DNA of 64,000 nucleotides from Desulforamulus putei DSM 12395 (GTDB taxonomy: Bacteria > Bacillota > Desulfotomaculia > Desulfotomaculales > Desulfotomaculaceae). The notes under the pieces were generated by a model. The model searched no databases, was not told where the DNA came from, and saw only the letters and a program-made list of their open reading frames with translations. The position numbers and the translations under genes were made by a program. The stretch's first letter is position 1; each line of letters opens with the position of its first letter. The stretch is from assembly GCF_900129195.1 (NCBI RefSeq), contig NZ_FQUY01000015.1:1-64000 (forward strand). The letters are read 5' to 3'. Positions 16,367 through 25,305 of this stretch are shown one piece after another.

Positions 16367-16384
16367 ATAAAGCGCCTTTATTAT
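16367..16384. promoter_or_regulatory. TAAAGCGCCTTTA near-palindrome before SLC13 copy 2
   Basis: AATAAAGCGCCTTTATTAT, also seen with small changes at 15684-15700 upstream of mpsC copy 2. TTGCAA (16359-16364) lies just upstream, but spacing to TATTAT is only 14 bases, so promoter assignment is doubtful. Confidence 0.3.
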
Positions 16385-16403
16385 TTTTATCGAGGTGATT
16401 GCT

Positions 16404-17852
16404 ATGACCAGTGAAATGAAACGGTATTTCTTTGTATTTCTTGGGTTTGCGGTACTGTTGTTGTTTTACTTTATGCCTCCCCTGAATCCCGCCGTGGACC
16501 CCATGGGCAAAACTTTTGAATTGTCGCAGGCAGGAAAAGCAGGATTGGGGCTGTTTCTGTTAGCCGGCATCTGGTGGGTCTTTGAAGTGATCCCCATTGG
16601 CGTGACCAGTATTGCCATTGGTATTTTACAACCTGTATTTGGTATTCGCCCGGCGAAAGATGCTTTTCGGGATTTTATGGATCCCACCGTGATGTTTATT
16701 TTAGGCTCTCTGCTGGTGGGCGTTGCCTTTACCCAGTGTGGTATCACCAAGCGAATCGCCTATAAGATGCTGGTTATTGTTGGCGAAGATACCCGCAAGA
16801 TCCTGTTGGGAGTCTTTGTTTTAACGGCCCTGTTAACTCACGTCATGGCCCATACCGCGGTGGCCGGCACCATGTTTCCCATCTTGATGTCCATTTTAGC
16901 CCTGTACGGCGGTGACGTGGAGAAGCCCAGTAAATTTGGCAAAGCGTTGTTTATCGGCATGGCCTTTGCCGCCGGTGCAGGCAGTATTTGCACCTTAATG
17001 GGTGGGGCCCGGAACCCTGCCGCCGTCGGCTTTTTTAAAGAATTCACCGGCCAGGACGTCAGCTTTTTGGAATTTTCCGCGGCTCTGGCCCCCTTTGGCT
17101 GGGCCACCGTTTTCCTGATCTTTTTCTTAATGATAACCATCTTTAAGCCCGAGAAATTAAAGGTACCCGGTCTCCGCCAGCGTGCCCAAAACGAATTAGA
17201 AAAGTTAGGTCCCATTACCAAGCAGGAGATTTTTGTGCTAACCGTTGTAACCATTGCCCTGTGCACCTTAATCTTCCAAAAATTCATTCCTGCTTTGAAG
17301 GGGATGGACCGCTCCGTACCTTTGCTGGCAGCAGGCCTGATTTTCTTTATTACGAAAGTACTTACTGTAAAAGATCTGGAAAAATCCATACCCTGGAACA
17401 TTGTGCTGCTATTCTCCGGGGCCATGAGTATCGGTTTTGCCCTGTGGCAGACCGGTGCAGCCGAATGGATGGCTGTCAGCTGGCTGTCCCTCATCAAGGA
17501 TGCTCCCTGGTTGGTGTTCCTGCTGGGCATTTCTTTCCTGGTACTTATTTTAACCAATTTTATTATGAACGTGGCAGCCATTTCCATTTGCTTGCCCGTA
17601 GCCCTGGTTATTGCTAAATATTTGGGTGTCAACCCGGAAATCGTTTTGTACTCATCCGTAGCCATGGCCGGTATGCCTTTTCTGCTGCTGATCGGCGCCG
17701 CCCCCAACGCCATTGCCTACGAATCCAAGCAGTTTAGCACCGGGGAATTCTTTGTAACCGGGATCCCAGCCAGTTTGGCCATCCTGGCCATGGTGGCCAT
17801 CTTCTCCTTAACCTTCTGGCCCATGATCGGCATTCCCGCTGTTCTTCATTAA
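16404..17852 (+). CDS. SLC13/DASS family anion:sodium symporter, copy 2
   Basis: Full-length paralogue of the carrier at 12074. Matching blocks include LFLLAGIWWVFEVIPIGVTS, DPTVMFILGSLL, ICTLMGGARNPAAVGF and GMPFLLLIGAAPNAIAYES. About 482 residues and 11-12 membrane helices. ATG 16404 follows GAGGTG (16392-16397). Similarity to copy 1 is high across the whole length, including conserved signature segments, so both copies probably remain functional. Differences are concentrated in the first two helices and the central loop. Likely sulfate or carboxylate uptake driven by sodium. Confidence 0.92.
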   Translation: MTSEMKRYFFVFLGFAVLLLFYFMPPLNPAVDPMGKTFELSQAGKAGLGLFLLAGIWWVFEVIPIGVTSIAIGILQPVFGIRPAKDAFRDFMDPTVMFILGSLLVGVAFTQCGITKRIAYKMLVIVGEDTRKILLGVFVLTALLTHVMAHTAVAGTMFPILMSILALYGGDVEKPSKFGKALFIGMAFAAGAGSICTLMGGARNPAAVGFFKEFTGQDVSFLEFSAALAPFGWATVFLIFFLMITIFKPEKLKVPGLRQRAQNELEKLGPITKQEIFVLTVVTIALCTLIFQKFIPALKGMDRSVPLLAAGLIFFITKVLTVKDLEKSIPWNIVLLFSGAMSIGFALWQTGAAEWMAVSWLSLIKDAPWLVFLLGISFLVLILTNFIMNVAAISICLPVALVIAKYLGVNPEIVLYSSVAMAGMPFLLLIGAAPNAIAYESKQFSTGEFFVTGIPASLAILAMVAIFSLTFWPMIGIPAVLH

Positions 17853-17862
17853 GGATTAAGGT

Positions 17863-17896
17863 AAGAAACCCTGGTTTACAAAACCAGGGTTTCTTT
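17863..17896 (+). terminator. Terminator after SLC13 copy 2
   Basis: AAGAAACCCTGGTTT (17863-17877) pairs perfectly with AAACCAGGGTTTCTT (17881-17895) around an ACA loop, then T. Confidence 0.9.
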
Positions 17897-17921
17897 AAAT
17901 AAAATGTTTACCATAAATACA

Positions 17922-17950
17922 TTGTAATGACATTGCAATAAGATTATAAT
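17922..17950 (+). promoter_or_regulatory. Sigma-A promoter of ArsB-type copy 2
   Basis: TTGTAA (17922-17927) and TATAAT (17945-17950) are separated by 17 bases. Together with the preceding terminator, it makes this carrier a separate transcription unit, unlike copy 1. Confidence 0.7.
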
Positions 17951-18005
17951 ACTGTGTGGTGACGGTGGTAATACCAATAAAGACTTTAGTGTAGAGGTGA
18001 TGCAT

Positions 18006-19289
18006 GTGGAGGGAAACAGCCAGGTCATTTTAGCGACCGCCGTGTTTTTAATTTCTTATGCTATAATTATTTCTGAAAAGATTCACCGTACCGTTGTGGC
18101 CCTTTTTGGCGCCATGATCCTGATTATCGCCGGCGTGCTGCACCAGGAAGAAGCCATTAAGGCCATTGATTTCAATACCATTGGCCTGTTGGTGGGAATG
18201 ATGATTATTGTAGGTATTACCAGGCGATCCGGGGTGTTTGAGTATCTGGCCGTAAAGGCTGCCAAGCAAAGCAAGGGTGAACCTTTAGCCATTATGGTGG
18301 CCTTATCTGTGATTACTGCAGTTTTGTCCGCCCTGCTTGACAACGTAACCACCGTTTTGTTGATCGTACCCGTCACTTTCTCCATCGCCAGGGCGCTGGA
18401 GATCAACCCGATGCCCATTTTGCTTGCCGAAGTGCTGGCATCCAACATCGGCGGCACCGCCACCCTGATCGGTGACCCGCCCAATATTATGATCGGTTCC
18501 GCCGTCGGCCTCGGGTTTATGGACTTTGTAATCAACTTAACCCCCATTGTTATCGTCATTATGGTTGTCACCATTTACTTGTTGAAATGGATTTACCGCA
18601 AGCAATTTGTAGTTCGAGAAGAACTAAAGCAAAACATAATGACCATGAATGAAAACGACGAAATTAAAGATGCCAAACTGCTGAAGCAATCCTTATTTGT
18701 TCTGGCCGTTACCATAGGCGGGTTCTTGCTGCACCAGTATGTGCACCTGGAGTCCGCTACCATCGCCCTAGCCGGTGCGGCCCTGCTGCTGCTGCTTACC
18801 AGGGAAGAACCGGAGCATGCTTTAGAGGCGGTGGAATGGCCTGTGATCTTCTTCTTTGTCGGCCTGTTTATCCTGGTGGGTGGCCTGGAAGAAGTGGGTG
18901 TCATTGAATGGATTGCCCAAAAAGCCCTTGAATTAACCGGTGGGGAAATGCTGACCACAGGCATGTTAATCCTCTGGTTGTCCGCCATTGCATCAGCCTT
19001 TGTTGACAATATTCCCTTTGTGGCCACCATGATTCCCCTTATTCAGGATATGGGACGCCTCGGCGGCATCACCAATCTGGATCCCCTCTGGTGGTCCCTG
19101 TCCCTGGGCGCCTGCCTAGGCGGCAATGGCACCATCATCGGCGCCTCGGCTAACGTGGTGGTGGCCGGTATGGCTGAAAAGCAAGGTATACGTTTCACCT
19201 TCCTCGGCTTTATGAAGGTGGCCTTCCCGCTGATGCTGGTATCCATTGTTCTGTCTTCCGTGTACCTGTACTTCTTCTATTTAACTTAA
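18006..19289 (+). CDS. ArsB/NhaD-type ion transporter, copy 2
   Basis: Paralogue of the carrier at 13605 along its full length (IHRTVVALFGAMI, LLDNVTTVLLIVPVTFSIA, TLIGDPPNIMIGSAVGLGF, FVDNIPFVATMIPLIQDMG). GTG 18006 is chosen because it aligns with the TTG of copy 1 (L/V-E-x-N-S-Q-V-I) and lies 8 bases after AGAGG; GTG 17997 and ATG 18000 overlap the SD. About 428 residues and 11-12 helices. Both D-N signature pairs are kept, so it should be active. The substrate is unknown. A dedicated promoter and terminator separate it from its SLC13 neighbour. Confidence 0.9.
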   Translation: MEGNSQVILATAVFLISYAIIISEKIHRTVVALFGAMILIIAGVLHQEEAIKAIDFNTIGLLVGMMIIVGITRRSGVFEYLAVKAAKQSKGEPLAIMVALSVITAVLSALLDNVTTVLLIVPVTFSIARALEINPMPILLAEVLASNIGGTATLIGDPPNIMIGSAVGLGFMDFVINLTPIVIVIMVVTIYLLKWIYRKQFVVREELKQNIMTMNENDEIKDAKLLKQSLFVLAVTIGGFLLHQYVHLESATIALAGAALLLLLTREEPEHALEAVEWPVIFFFVGLFILVGGLEEVGVIEWIAQKALELTGGEMLTTGMLILWLSAIASAFVDNIPFVATMIPLIQDMGRLGGITNLDPLWWSLSLGACLGGNGTIIGASANVVVAGMAEKQGIRFTFLGFMKVAFPLMLVSIVLSSVYLYFFYLT

Positions 19290-19303
19290 TTTGTATACTA
19301 ACA

Positions 19304-19338
19304 AGCCCGGCCGGTTGAATACTGGCCGGGCTATTATA
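19304..19338 (+). terminator. Terminator after ArsB-type copy 2
   Basis: AGCCCGGCCGG (19304-19314) pairs with CTGGCCGGGCT (19322-19332) with one G-U pair, followed by ATTATATTT. Confidence 0.8.
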
Positions 19339-19390
19339 TTTCTCACGGTCCGGGGGACAAATAGTAGCAGACATGAAGGGGGGAAATAAG

Positions 19391-20302
19391 TTGGCAACGG
19401 CAACCGCTACGGAAGTAACCCTGGAAGGAAAAAATATCAAACTTACCAATTTAAACAAGTTAATGTGGCCGGAGGGCTTGACCAAAGCCCATTTGGTAAA
19501 GTATTATACGGACATTGCGCCCTATTTGCTTCCCTACATTAAAGGTCGTCCCCTGGTGATGAAGCGATACCCCCATGGCATTGAGGGAGAATATTTTTAC
19601 CAGAAGGAGTGCCCGGACTATGCTCCTGAATGGATCCAAACCGTCAGCATTCCGCACACAGAGAAAAGGGTCAATTATATTGTCTGTGAAGATGTACCCA
19701 CGCTGGTTTGGCTGGCCAATCAGGGCTGTATTGAAATTCATGCCTGGTTATCGCAGAAATCCAATGTGGAATGTCCCGATATTGCCATCATCGACCTGGA
19801 TCCCGGGGATCAGGCCGGTTTTCAAGATGTCATGGAAGTGGCACTGGTAGTACGCCAGGCATTACATCATCTTCATTTAAAAGGCTACCCCAAAACCTCC
19901 GGCGCCAGCGGTATTCATATATTAATTCCGTTAAAACCGGTCCATACTTTCCGGGAGGTCACCAGAGCCATGGGTTTGGTGGCCGGATTGGTGGCAGAAG
20001 TCTTTCCGAACAAGGCGACCATCGAAAGATCACTGGAAAAGCGAGAGAAGAATAAGGTATATGTAGATTACTTGCAAAATACCAGAGGTAAAAGCATGGC
20101 CTGGATCTACAGTTTAAGGCCGTTGCCCGGGGCGCCTGTTTCAACCCCTGTTCTATGGGAGGAAATTGAACGCATGGGAATCACGCCGGCAGATTTTACT
20201 ATGAACACCATCTTTCGGCGCCTTCGGTTGTTTGGGGATTTACACCGGGATATAGCAAAGCACCCCCAGGATTTATCTCATATTCTGGCCATACATAAAT
20301 AG
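19391..20302 (+). CDS. ligD: LigD polymerase (primase-like) domain protein
   Basis: NHEJ polymerase/primase (AEP superfamily) that fills gaps at joined ends. Family motifs include LTNLNKLMWPEGLTKAHLV at the start, the catalytic metal ligands in AIIDLDPGD, KTSGASGIHILIPL, and the late YVDYLQNTRGKSMAWIYSLRP block. TTG 19391 is preferred because AAGGGGGGA precedes it; ATG 19373 lies upstream of that site. About 303 residues, a stand-alone polymerase domain. Its ligase counterpart and ku lie 16.7 kb upstream, on the far side of the transport island. Confidence 0.93.
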   Translation: MATATATEVTLEGKNIKLTNLNKLMWPEGLTKAHLVKYYTDIAPYLLPYIKGRPLVMKRYPHGIEGEYFYQKECPDYAPEWIQTVSIPHTEKRVNYIVCEDVPTLVWLANQGCIEIHAWLSQKSNVECPDIAIIDLDPGDQAGFQDVMEVALVVRQALHHLHLKGYPKTSGASGIHILIPLKPVHTFREVTRAMGLVAGLVAEVFPNKATIERSLEKREKNKVYVDYLQNTRGKSMAWIYSLRPLPGAPVSTPVLWEEIERMGITPADFTMNTIFRRLRLFGDLHRDIAKHPQDLSHILAIHK

Positions 20303-20383
20303 TTCGTAAAAATTTAACATCTTGGAAGGAAAAACCAATTACCATCCCGAAAGTGGTAGAAATCCTACTGCAGGGGTGGTCGC

Positions 20384-21478
20384 TTGCAAAACCGTGAATA
20401 TTGGATCTACTGGCAACTGCTCATGCCCGGCGCCGGTCGCCGGGTCTGGGATTTGGTAAATTATTTTGGTTCCCCCAAACAGGCCTGGCAGGCCACAGAG
20501 TCCGAACTGTCTGAAGTCCCTTTTGTAGGAAGGGATGGTGCCCAAAAATTAGTTAAGCGGCGGGAAAGTTTACGATACGACCGGCTGATTCAATATCTCA
20601 ATAAGTTAAATTGTGCCATCATCACCATCGAAGATGACACGTACCCGTCATTGCTGAAAACCATTTATGACCCGCCGCCGGCCATTTTTGTCAGGGGTGT
20701 GTTACCAACCGGTGAAAAGGCTGCTCTGGCCATGGTGGGCTCCAGGCAGCCGACTCCCTACGGTTTGGCTGCCGCCGAGTCCTTTGCCGGTGAATTGGCC
20801 GGGGCCGGACTTACCATCATCAGCGGTATGGCCAGGGGGATTGACAGTGCGGCGCACCGGGGAGCTTTAAATGTCAATGGCAGCACCGTTGCTGTTTTGG
20901 GTTGTGGCCCGGATGTTGTCTATCCCAGGGAAAATGAGAGATTGATGAAACAGATTCTGGAAAAAGGAGCGGTGCTCACGGAATTTCCGCCGGGTACGGC
21001 GCCCAGACCGTGGCATTTTCCCAGCCGTAATCGAATTATCAGCGGCTTGAGCGATGGGGTGCTGGTGGTGGAAGCAGCGGAAAAAAGCGGCGCTCTGATT
21101 ACGGCCGATTTTGCCCTTGAGCAGGGCCGGGAGGTTATGGCTGTTCCGGGGAATATAAGCAGCGCCAAAAGTGCAGGCACCAATAAACTGATCCGGCAGG
21201 GAGCCAGACTTGTAACAAGACCGGCGGATGTTTTGGAGGAGTTGGGTCTTGGGGAACTGTCCGTCCGCCAGAGCGGGAAGGGTTTGGATTCCTTCGGTTT
21301 AACCGGCGTTGAAAAGAACGTGCTGAATGTTTTAACCCACCTGCCCATGTCATTGGAGCAGGTTATTGAGGTATGCCGGTTAGAGCCCAGAGAGGTTGCG
21401 GCAGCTCTCACCATCCTGGAGCTTAAGGGTTTAGCCAGGGTCCTGCCGGGCAAGATGTATGTGACGGCCGGGCTGTAA
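20384..21478 (+). CDS. dprA: DNA processing protein DprA
   Basis: DprA/Smf loads RecA on single-stranded DNA during transformation. The Rossmann-like core carries MVGSRQPTPYG, ISGMARGIDSAAHRGAL and FPSRNRIISGLSDGVLVVEA, all diagnostic. An N-terminal helix-hairpin region (about 1-80) and a C-terminal winged-helix region (about 300-364, DprA_WH) complete a 364-residue protein of normal size. TTG 20384 follows AGGGGTGG. It is the usual neighbour of topA in Firmicutes. Confidence 0.95.
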   Translation: MQNREYWIYWQLLMPGAGRRVWDLVNYFGSPKQAWQATESELSEVPFVGRDGAQKLVKRRESLRYDRLIQYLNKLNCAIITIEDDTYPSLLKTIYDPPPAIFVRGVLPTGEKAALAMVGSRQPTPYGLAAAESFAGELAGAGLTIISGMARGIDSAAHRGALNVNGSTVAVLGCGPDVVYPRENERLMKQILEKGAVLTEFPPGTAPRPWHFPSRNRIISGLSDGVLVVEAAEKSGALITADFALEQGREVMAVPGNISSAKSAGTNKLIRQGARLVTRPADVLEELGLGELSVRQSGKGLDSFGLTGVEKNVLNVLTHLPMSLEQVIEVCRLEPREVAAALTILELKGLARVLPGKMYVTAGL

Positions 21479-21525
21479 CGATCATTGTTCTAAAAGGTTA
21501 TAAATTTTGATACATTGTAAAAGAA

Positions 21526-21573
21526 GTAAGGGACGGTAATAATAGTTCCTGTAGAGGAACGAAAAACCCTTAC
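21526..21573 (+). other. Structured topA leader
   Basis: Nested hairpins: outer GTAAGGG (21526-21532) with CCCTTAC (21567-21573), and inner GTTCCT (21545-21550) with AGGAAC (21555-21560) around a GTAG loop. No T-tract follows, so this is a leader structure rather than a terminator. Confidence 0.4.
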
Positions 21574-21620
21574 ACAATGAGAGCACGAAAAGTAGGCTTT
21601 CGTAAAATGGGGTGTACCGA

Positions 21621-23750
21621 TTGAGTAAAACACTGGTAATTGTAGAATCACCTGCCAAAGCGAAAAGTATCGGCAAATATCTGGGTAGAAACTATACCGT
21701 AAAGGCTTCTATGGGGCATGTGCGGGATCTGCCCAAAAGTCAATTCGGTGTAGATGTAGAAAATGACTTTTCCCCCAAGTACATTGCCATCCGGGGCAAA
21801 GGGGATATTATCAAAGAACTTCGCGCCGCTGTTAAGAAGGCGGACCGGGTCCTGCTGGCCTCCGACCCTGACCGGGAAGGAGAAGCCATTGCCTGGCACT
21901 TGACCAAGTTGCTGGATATTGATGAAAACAGCCCTTGCCGCATAGAGTTCAACGAGATTACGCCCAGGGCCATTGAACAGGCGGTACAACACCCGCGTCC
22001 CATTGACCTGGACAGAGTCAATGCACAGCAGGCCAGAAGGATTTTGGACCGGTTGGTGGGATACAATTTAAGCCCGCTGCTCTGGCGCAAGGTAAAGAAA
22101 GGACTGTCCGCGGGCAGGGTACAATCTGTTGCCGTCCGGTTGATTTGTGACCGGGAAGAGGAAATTCAGTCCTTTATTCCGGAGGAATACTGGAGTCTTA
22201 CAGCCAAATTTATAAAGTCGGGAAAATCTCCCTTTGAGGCGAAGCTCCATAAATATCAGAACCAAAAAATAGAAATCCCCAACCAGGAGACCATGGATAA
22301 AATTCTGGCCGATCTCAAGGGAGCTTCCTACGTCGTTGACAATGTGACAAGAAAGGAGAAGCTGCGCAACCCGGCGGCTCCCTTTACCACCAGTTCCCTG
22401 CAGCAGGAAGCTTCCAGAAAGCTGAACTTTACCTCCCGGAAAACCATGGTGGTGGCCCAGCAGCTCTACGAAGGTCTCGATCTGGGCAGGGAAGGCCCGG
22501 TGGGCCTGGTAACCTATATTCGTACTGATTCCACCCGGGTATCAGAGACTGCTGTGGAAGAGGCCAGAGAATTCATCAAGGAAAGATTTGGGCCGGCCTA
22601 TGTCCCTCAACAGCCAAGGCACACTACAAGCAAAGGTAAGGTACAGGATGCCCACGAGGCCATTCGCCCTACATCGGTATACCGCGATCCGGAATCCGTT
22701 AAAGAATTTTTAACCAATGATCAATACAAACTTTATAAATTGATCTGGTCGAGATTTCTGGCCAGCCAAATGGCACCGGCGGTGATTGATACCACCAGCA
22801 TGGATATTGTGGCAGGGGATTATGTATTCCGGGCCACCGGTTCCATTGTTAAGTTTCCCGGATTTATGCAGGTTTATATTGAAGGCAATGATGACGGGAT
22901 CAAGGAGGAAGAAAAACTACTGCCGGAACTGGCAGAAGGGGATAAAGTCCAGGTCAAGTCTTTAATGCCCAAGCAGCACTTTACCCAGCCACCGCCCCGC
23001 TATACCGACGCCACACTGGTTAAGGTATTGGAAGAAAAGGGGATCGGGCGCCCCAGCACCTATGCGCCCATTGTGGAAACCATTCAAAAGCGCGGTTATG
23101 TGGTAAGGGAAAATAAGCAGTTCTATCCAACCGAGTTGGGTATGATTGTGGTGGATCTGCTTAAACAATATTTTCCTGAGATTATTAATGTGGAATTTAC
23201 CGCAGAAATGGAAGAAAAGCTGGACCGGATTGCCGAAGGTGAACAACAGTGGTCAGGCGTCCTGAAAGAATTTTATGTCCCCTTTTCCAAAACCCTGGCA
23301 ACAGCAGAGGAGAAGATCGGCAAAGTTGAGGTTGCCGATGAAGTGACGGATGAGATCTGTGAACAATGCGGTAGAAATATGGTCATAAAACTGGGGCGGT
23401 ATGGGAAGTTTCTGGCCTGTCCCGGCTTTCCTGAATGCCGCAATACCAGGCCGCTGCTGGAACCAACGGGAGTGAAATGTCCCAAATGTGAAGGCGAAAT
23501 GGTATTAAGACGCAGCAAAAAGGGACGCAAATTTTACGGTTGCAGCAGGTACCCGGAATGTGAATTTGTTACCTGGGACACACCTACCAATGAAAAGTGT
23601 CCCCACTGCGGTGAAATGATGGTAGAAAAAATGAACCGCAGCAGGGAAAAACTGCTGCAGTGTGTGAACGAACATTGTCCAACCAGAGGAGAAACCGGCG
23701 CTTCTGAAAAGAAGGCAGCCGCCGGTAAGAAGAAAACTACTGCTAAATAA
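21621..23750 (+). CDS. topA: DNA topoisomerase I (type IA)
   Basis: Relaxes negative supercoils by single-strand passage. The Toprim domain begins SKTLVIVESPAKAKSIGKYLG and has the acidic DPDREGEAIAWHL motif. The active-site tyrosine lies in VGLVTYIRTDSTR. Three C-terminal four-Cys zinc modules are visible (CEQCG..CPGFPEC, CPKCE..CSRYPEC, CPHCG..CVNEHC), then a Lys-rich tail. TTG 21621 matches the universal start and follows GGGGTG; GTG 21612 would add three residues. About 709 residues, typical size. Confidence 0.97.
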   Translation: MSKTLVIVESPAKAKSIGKYLGRNYTVKASMGHVRDLPKSQFGVDVENDFSPKYIAIRGKGDIIKELRAAVKKADRVLLASDPDREGEAIAWHLTKLLDIDENSPCRIEFNEITPRAIEQAVQHPRPIDLDRVNAQQARRILDRLVGYNLSPLLWRKVKKGLSAGRVQSVAVRLICDREEEIQSFIPEEYWSLTAKFIKSGKSPFEAKLHKYQNQKIEIPNQETMDKILADLKGASYVVDNVTRKEKLRNPAAPFTTSSLQQEASRKLNFTSRKTMVVAQQLYEGLDLGREGPVGLVTYIRTDSTRVSETAVEEAREFIKERFGPAYVPQQPRHTTSKGKVQDAHEAIRPTSVYRDPESVKEFLTNDQYKLYKLIWSRFLASQMAPAVIDTTSMDIVAGDYVFRATGSIVKFPGFMQVYIEGNDDGIKEEEKLLPELAEGDKVQVKSLMPKQHFTQPPPRYTDATLVKVLEEKGIGRPSTYAPIVETIQKRGYVVRENKQFYPTELGMIVVDLLKQYFPEIINVEFTAEMEEKLDRIAEGEQQWSGVLKEFYVPFSKTLATAEEKIGKVEVADEVTDEICEQCGRNMVIKLGRYGKFLACPGFPECRNTRPLLEPTGVKCPKCEGEMVLRRSKKGRKFYGCSRYPECEFVTWDTPTNEKCPHCGEMMVEKMNRSREKLLQCVNEHCPTRGETGASEKKAAAGKKKTTAK

Positions 23751-23751
23751 G

Positions 23752-23862
23752 TAATCAGATGTGGAAAGTCGGAGGTGAGAGGATTGAGGGATGAATTAGA
23801 TTCCTGATTATCTCACTTCCAACCTTCTCATTTCTCACATCCCAACCAGGAGGCTAATCAGA
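23752..23862. repeat. Intergenic repeat with flanking TAATCAGA copies
   Basis: The purine-rich spacer between topA and trmFO contains GGAGGTGAGA (23771-23780) pairing with TCTCACTTCC (23811-23820). It is bracketed by TAATCAGA at 23752-23759 and again at 23855-23862, like an 8-base target duplication. The right end abuts the trmFO AGGAGG site. Confidence 0.4.
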
Positions 23863-23863
23863 A

Positions 23864-25189
23864 ATGTCAGAAAACAGGGTTATGGTTATCGGCGCCGGCT
23901 TGGCAGGCTCCGAGGCGGCCTGGCAGTTGGCCCGCAGGGGAGTGGCAGTGGATCTTTATGAAATGAGGCCCCGCAAGTACCCGCCGGCCCACCACACCCC
24001 GTACTTTTCAGAACTGGTTTGCAGTAATTCCCTGAGAGCCGCTGCCATAGAAAACGCCGTAGGTTTGCTGAAGGAAGAAATGCGGCAGCTGGGCTCTTTA
24101 ATTATTTCCGCCGCAGATACCCACCGGGTACCGGCCGGTGGGGCACTGGCAGTGGACCGGGAAGGATTTGCCAAGTCCGTTACCGAGACGCTGGAGCAAC
24201 ACCCGCTGGTCCGTGTCCACCGGGAGGAAGTAACAAAATTGCCCGGGCGGGGGGTTGTTATCATTGCCTCCGGCCCCCTCACTTCAGAGGCGTTGTCACA
24301 GGAAATATCCAGGCTGACGGGGGAACAGTACCTCTACTTTTACGATGCAGCTGCCCCCATCGTAACCCTGGAGTCTCTGGATATGACGAAGGTCTTTCGG
24401 GCGTCCCGGTACGGCAAAGGGGAAGAGGCCTACTTAAACTGCCCCATGAACCGGGAAGAATATGAAATCTTTTACCAAGCATTAATTGAGGCCGAAAGGG
24501 CCCCTTTGAAAGAATTTGAGAAACAAATCCATTTTGAAGGTTGCATGCCGGTCGAAGTCCTGGCTTCCCGGGGGAAGGACACACTGCTTTACGGGCCCTT
24601 AAAGCCGGTGGGTCTGACTGACCCGCGCACGGGGAAAAGGCCCTATGCGGTTGTTCAGTTAAGGCAGGATAATGCGGAGGGGACTCTTTACAACCTGGTT
24701 GGTTTTCAAACAAATCTCAAGTGGGGAGAGCAGAAGAGAGTTTTTAGTTTGATCCCCGGACTGGAAAATGCAGAATTTGTACGCTATGGGGTCATGCACC
24801 GGAACACCTATATCAACTCCCCGGCCCTATTAAAGCCTACCCTGCAAATGAAAGAACATGAAACAATCTTTTTTGCAGGTCAGATTACCGGCGTAGAAGG
24901 CTATGTGGAATCTGCCACTGCCGGTTTGATAGCGGGGCTTAATGCCGCCAGGCTGGTAACAGGGCAGAAATTACTGGAATTTCCTGTGGAGACGGCCCAT
25001 GGAGCCCTTGTTCACTATATTACCACTGCTTCCAGCGGTAACTTCCAACCGATGAACGTTAACTTTGGGTTGTTTCCCGATCTTCCCGTACGAATCAAAG
25101 GGAAGAAAGAAAGGGGCCAGGCCCATGCAGCAAGGGCTTTAAAGAAGCTCAAAGAATGGTCGGAAATGGAAAAGGTAAATGAACTGTGA
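23864..25189 (+). CDS. trmFO: tRNA (uracil-5-)-methyltransferase TrmFO
   Basis: Folate- and FAD-dependent enzyme that makes ribothymidine at tRNA position 54. The FAD-binding start [18 protein letters not shown] and the family-typical [27 protein letters not shown] (given here as one domain region, about residues 43-68) are clear, as are [11 protein letters not shown] and [11 protein letters not shown] toward the C terminus. ATG 23864, 441 residues, normal length. Conserved gene order with topA and xerC/hslVU/codY. Confidence 0.96.
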   Translation: MSENRVMVIGAGLAGSEAAWQLARRGVAVDLYEMRPRKYPPAHHTPYFSELVCSNSLRAAAIENAVGLLKEEMRQLGSLIISAADTHRVPAGGALAVDREGFAKSVTETLEQHPLVRVHREEVTKLPGRGVVIIASGPLTSEALSQEISRLTGEQYLYFYDAAAPIVTLESLDMTKVFRASRYGKGEEAYLNCPMNREEYEIFYQALIEAERAPLKEFEKQIHFEGCMPVEVLASRGKDTLLYGPLKPVGLTDPRTGKRPYAVVQLRQDNAEGTLYNLVGFQTNLKWGEQKRVFSLIPGLENAEFVRYGVMHRNTYINSPALLKPTLQMKEHETIFFAGQITGVEGYVESATAGLIAGLNAARLVTGQKLLEFPVETAHGALVHYITTASSGNFQPMNVNFGLFPDLPVRIKGKKERGQAHAARALKKLKEWSEMEKVNEL

Positions 25190-25305
25190 AATTTTCAAAA
25201 TGTGACAACAATTTCCTTTTAAATTGTCAAAAGGTAGTTGCAATTTAAAGTTCGCTTATGATATATTTTATTAAGCGCCACATTTCGACACGCCGATGGT
25301 TTGTG

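Noticed and set aside
25194-25260. CodY box before xerC
   Set aside because: AATTTTCAAAATGTG matches only about 11 of 15 positions of the CodY consensus and lies inside the trmFO-xerC gap without a clear promoter.
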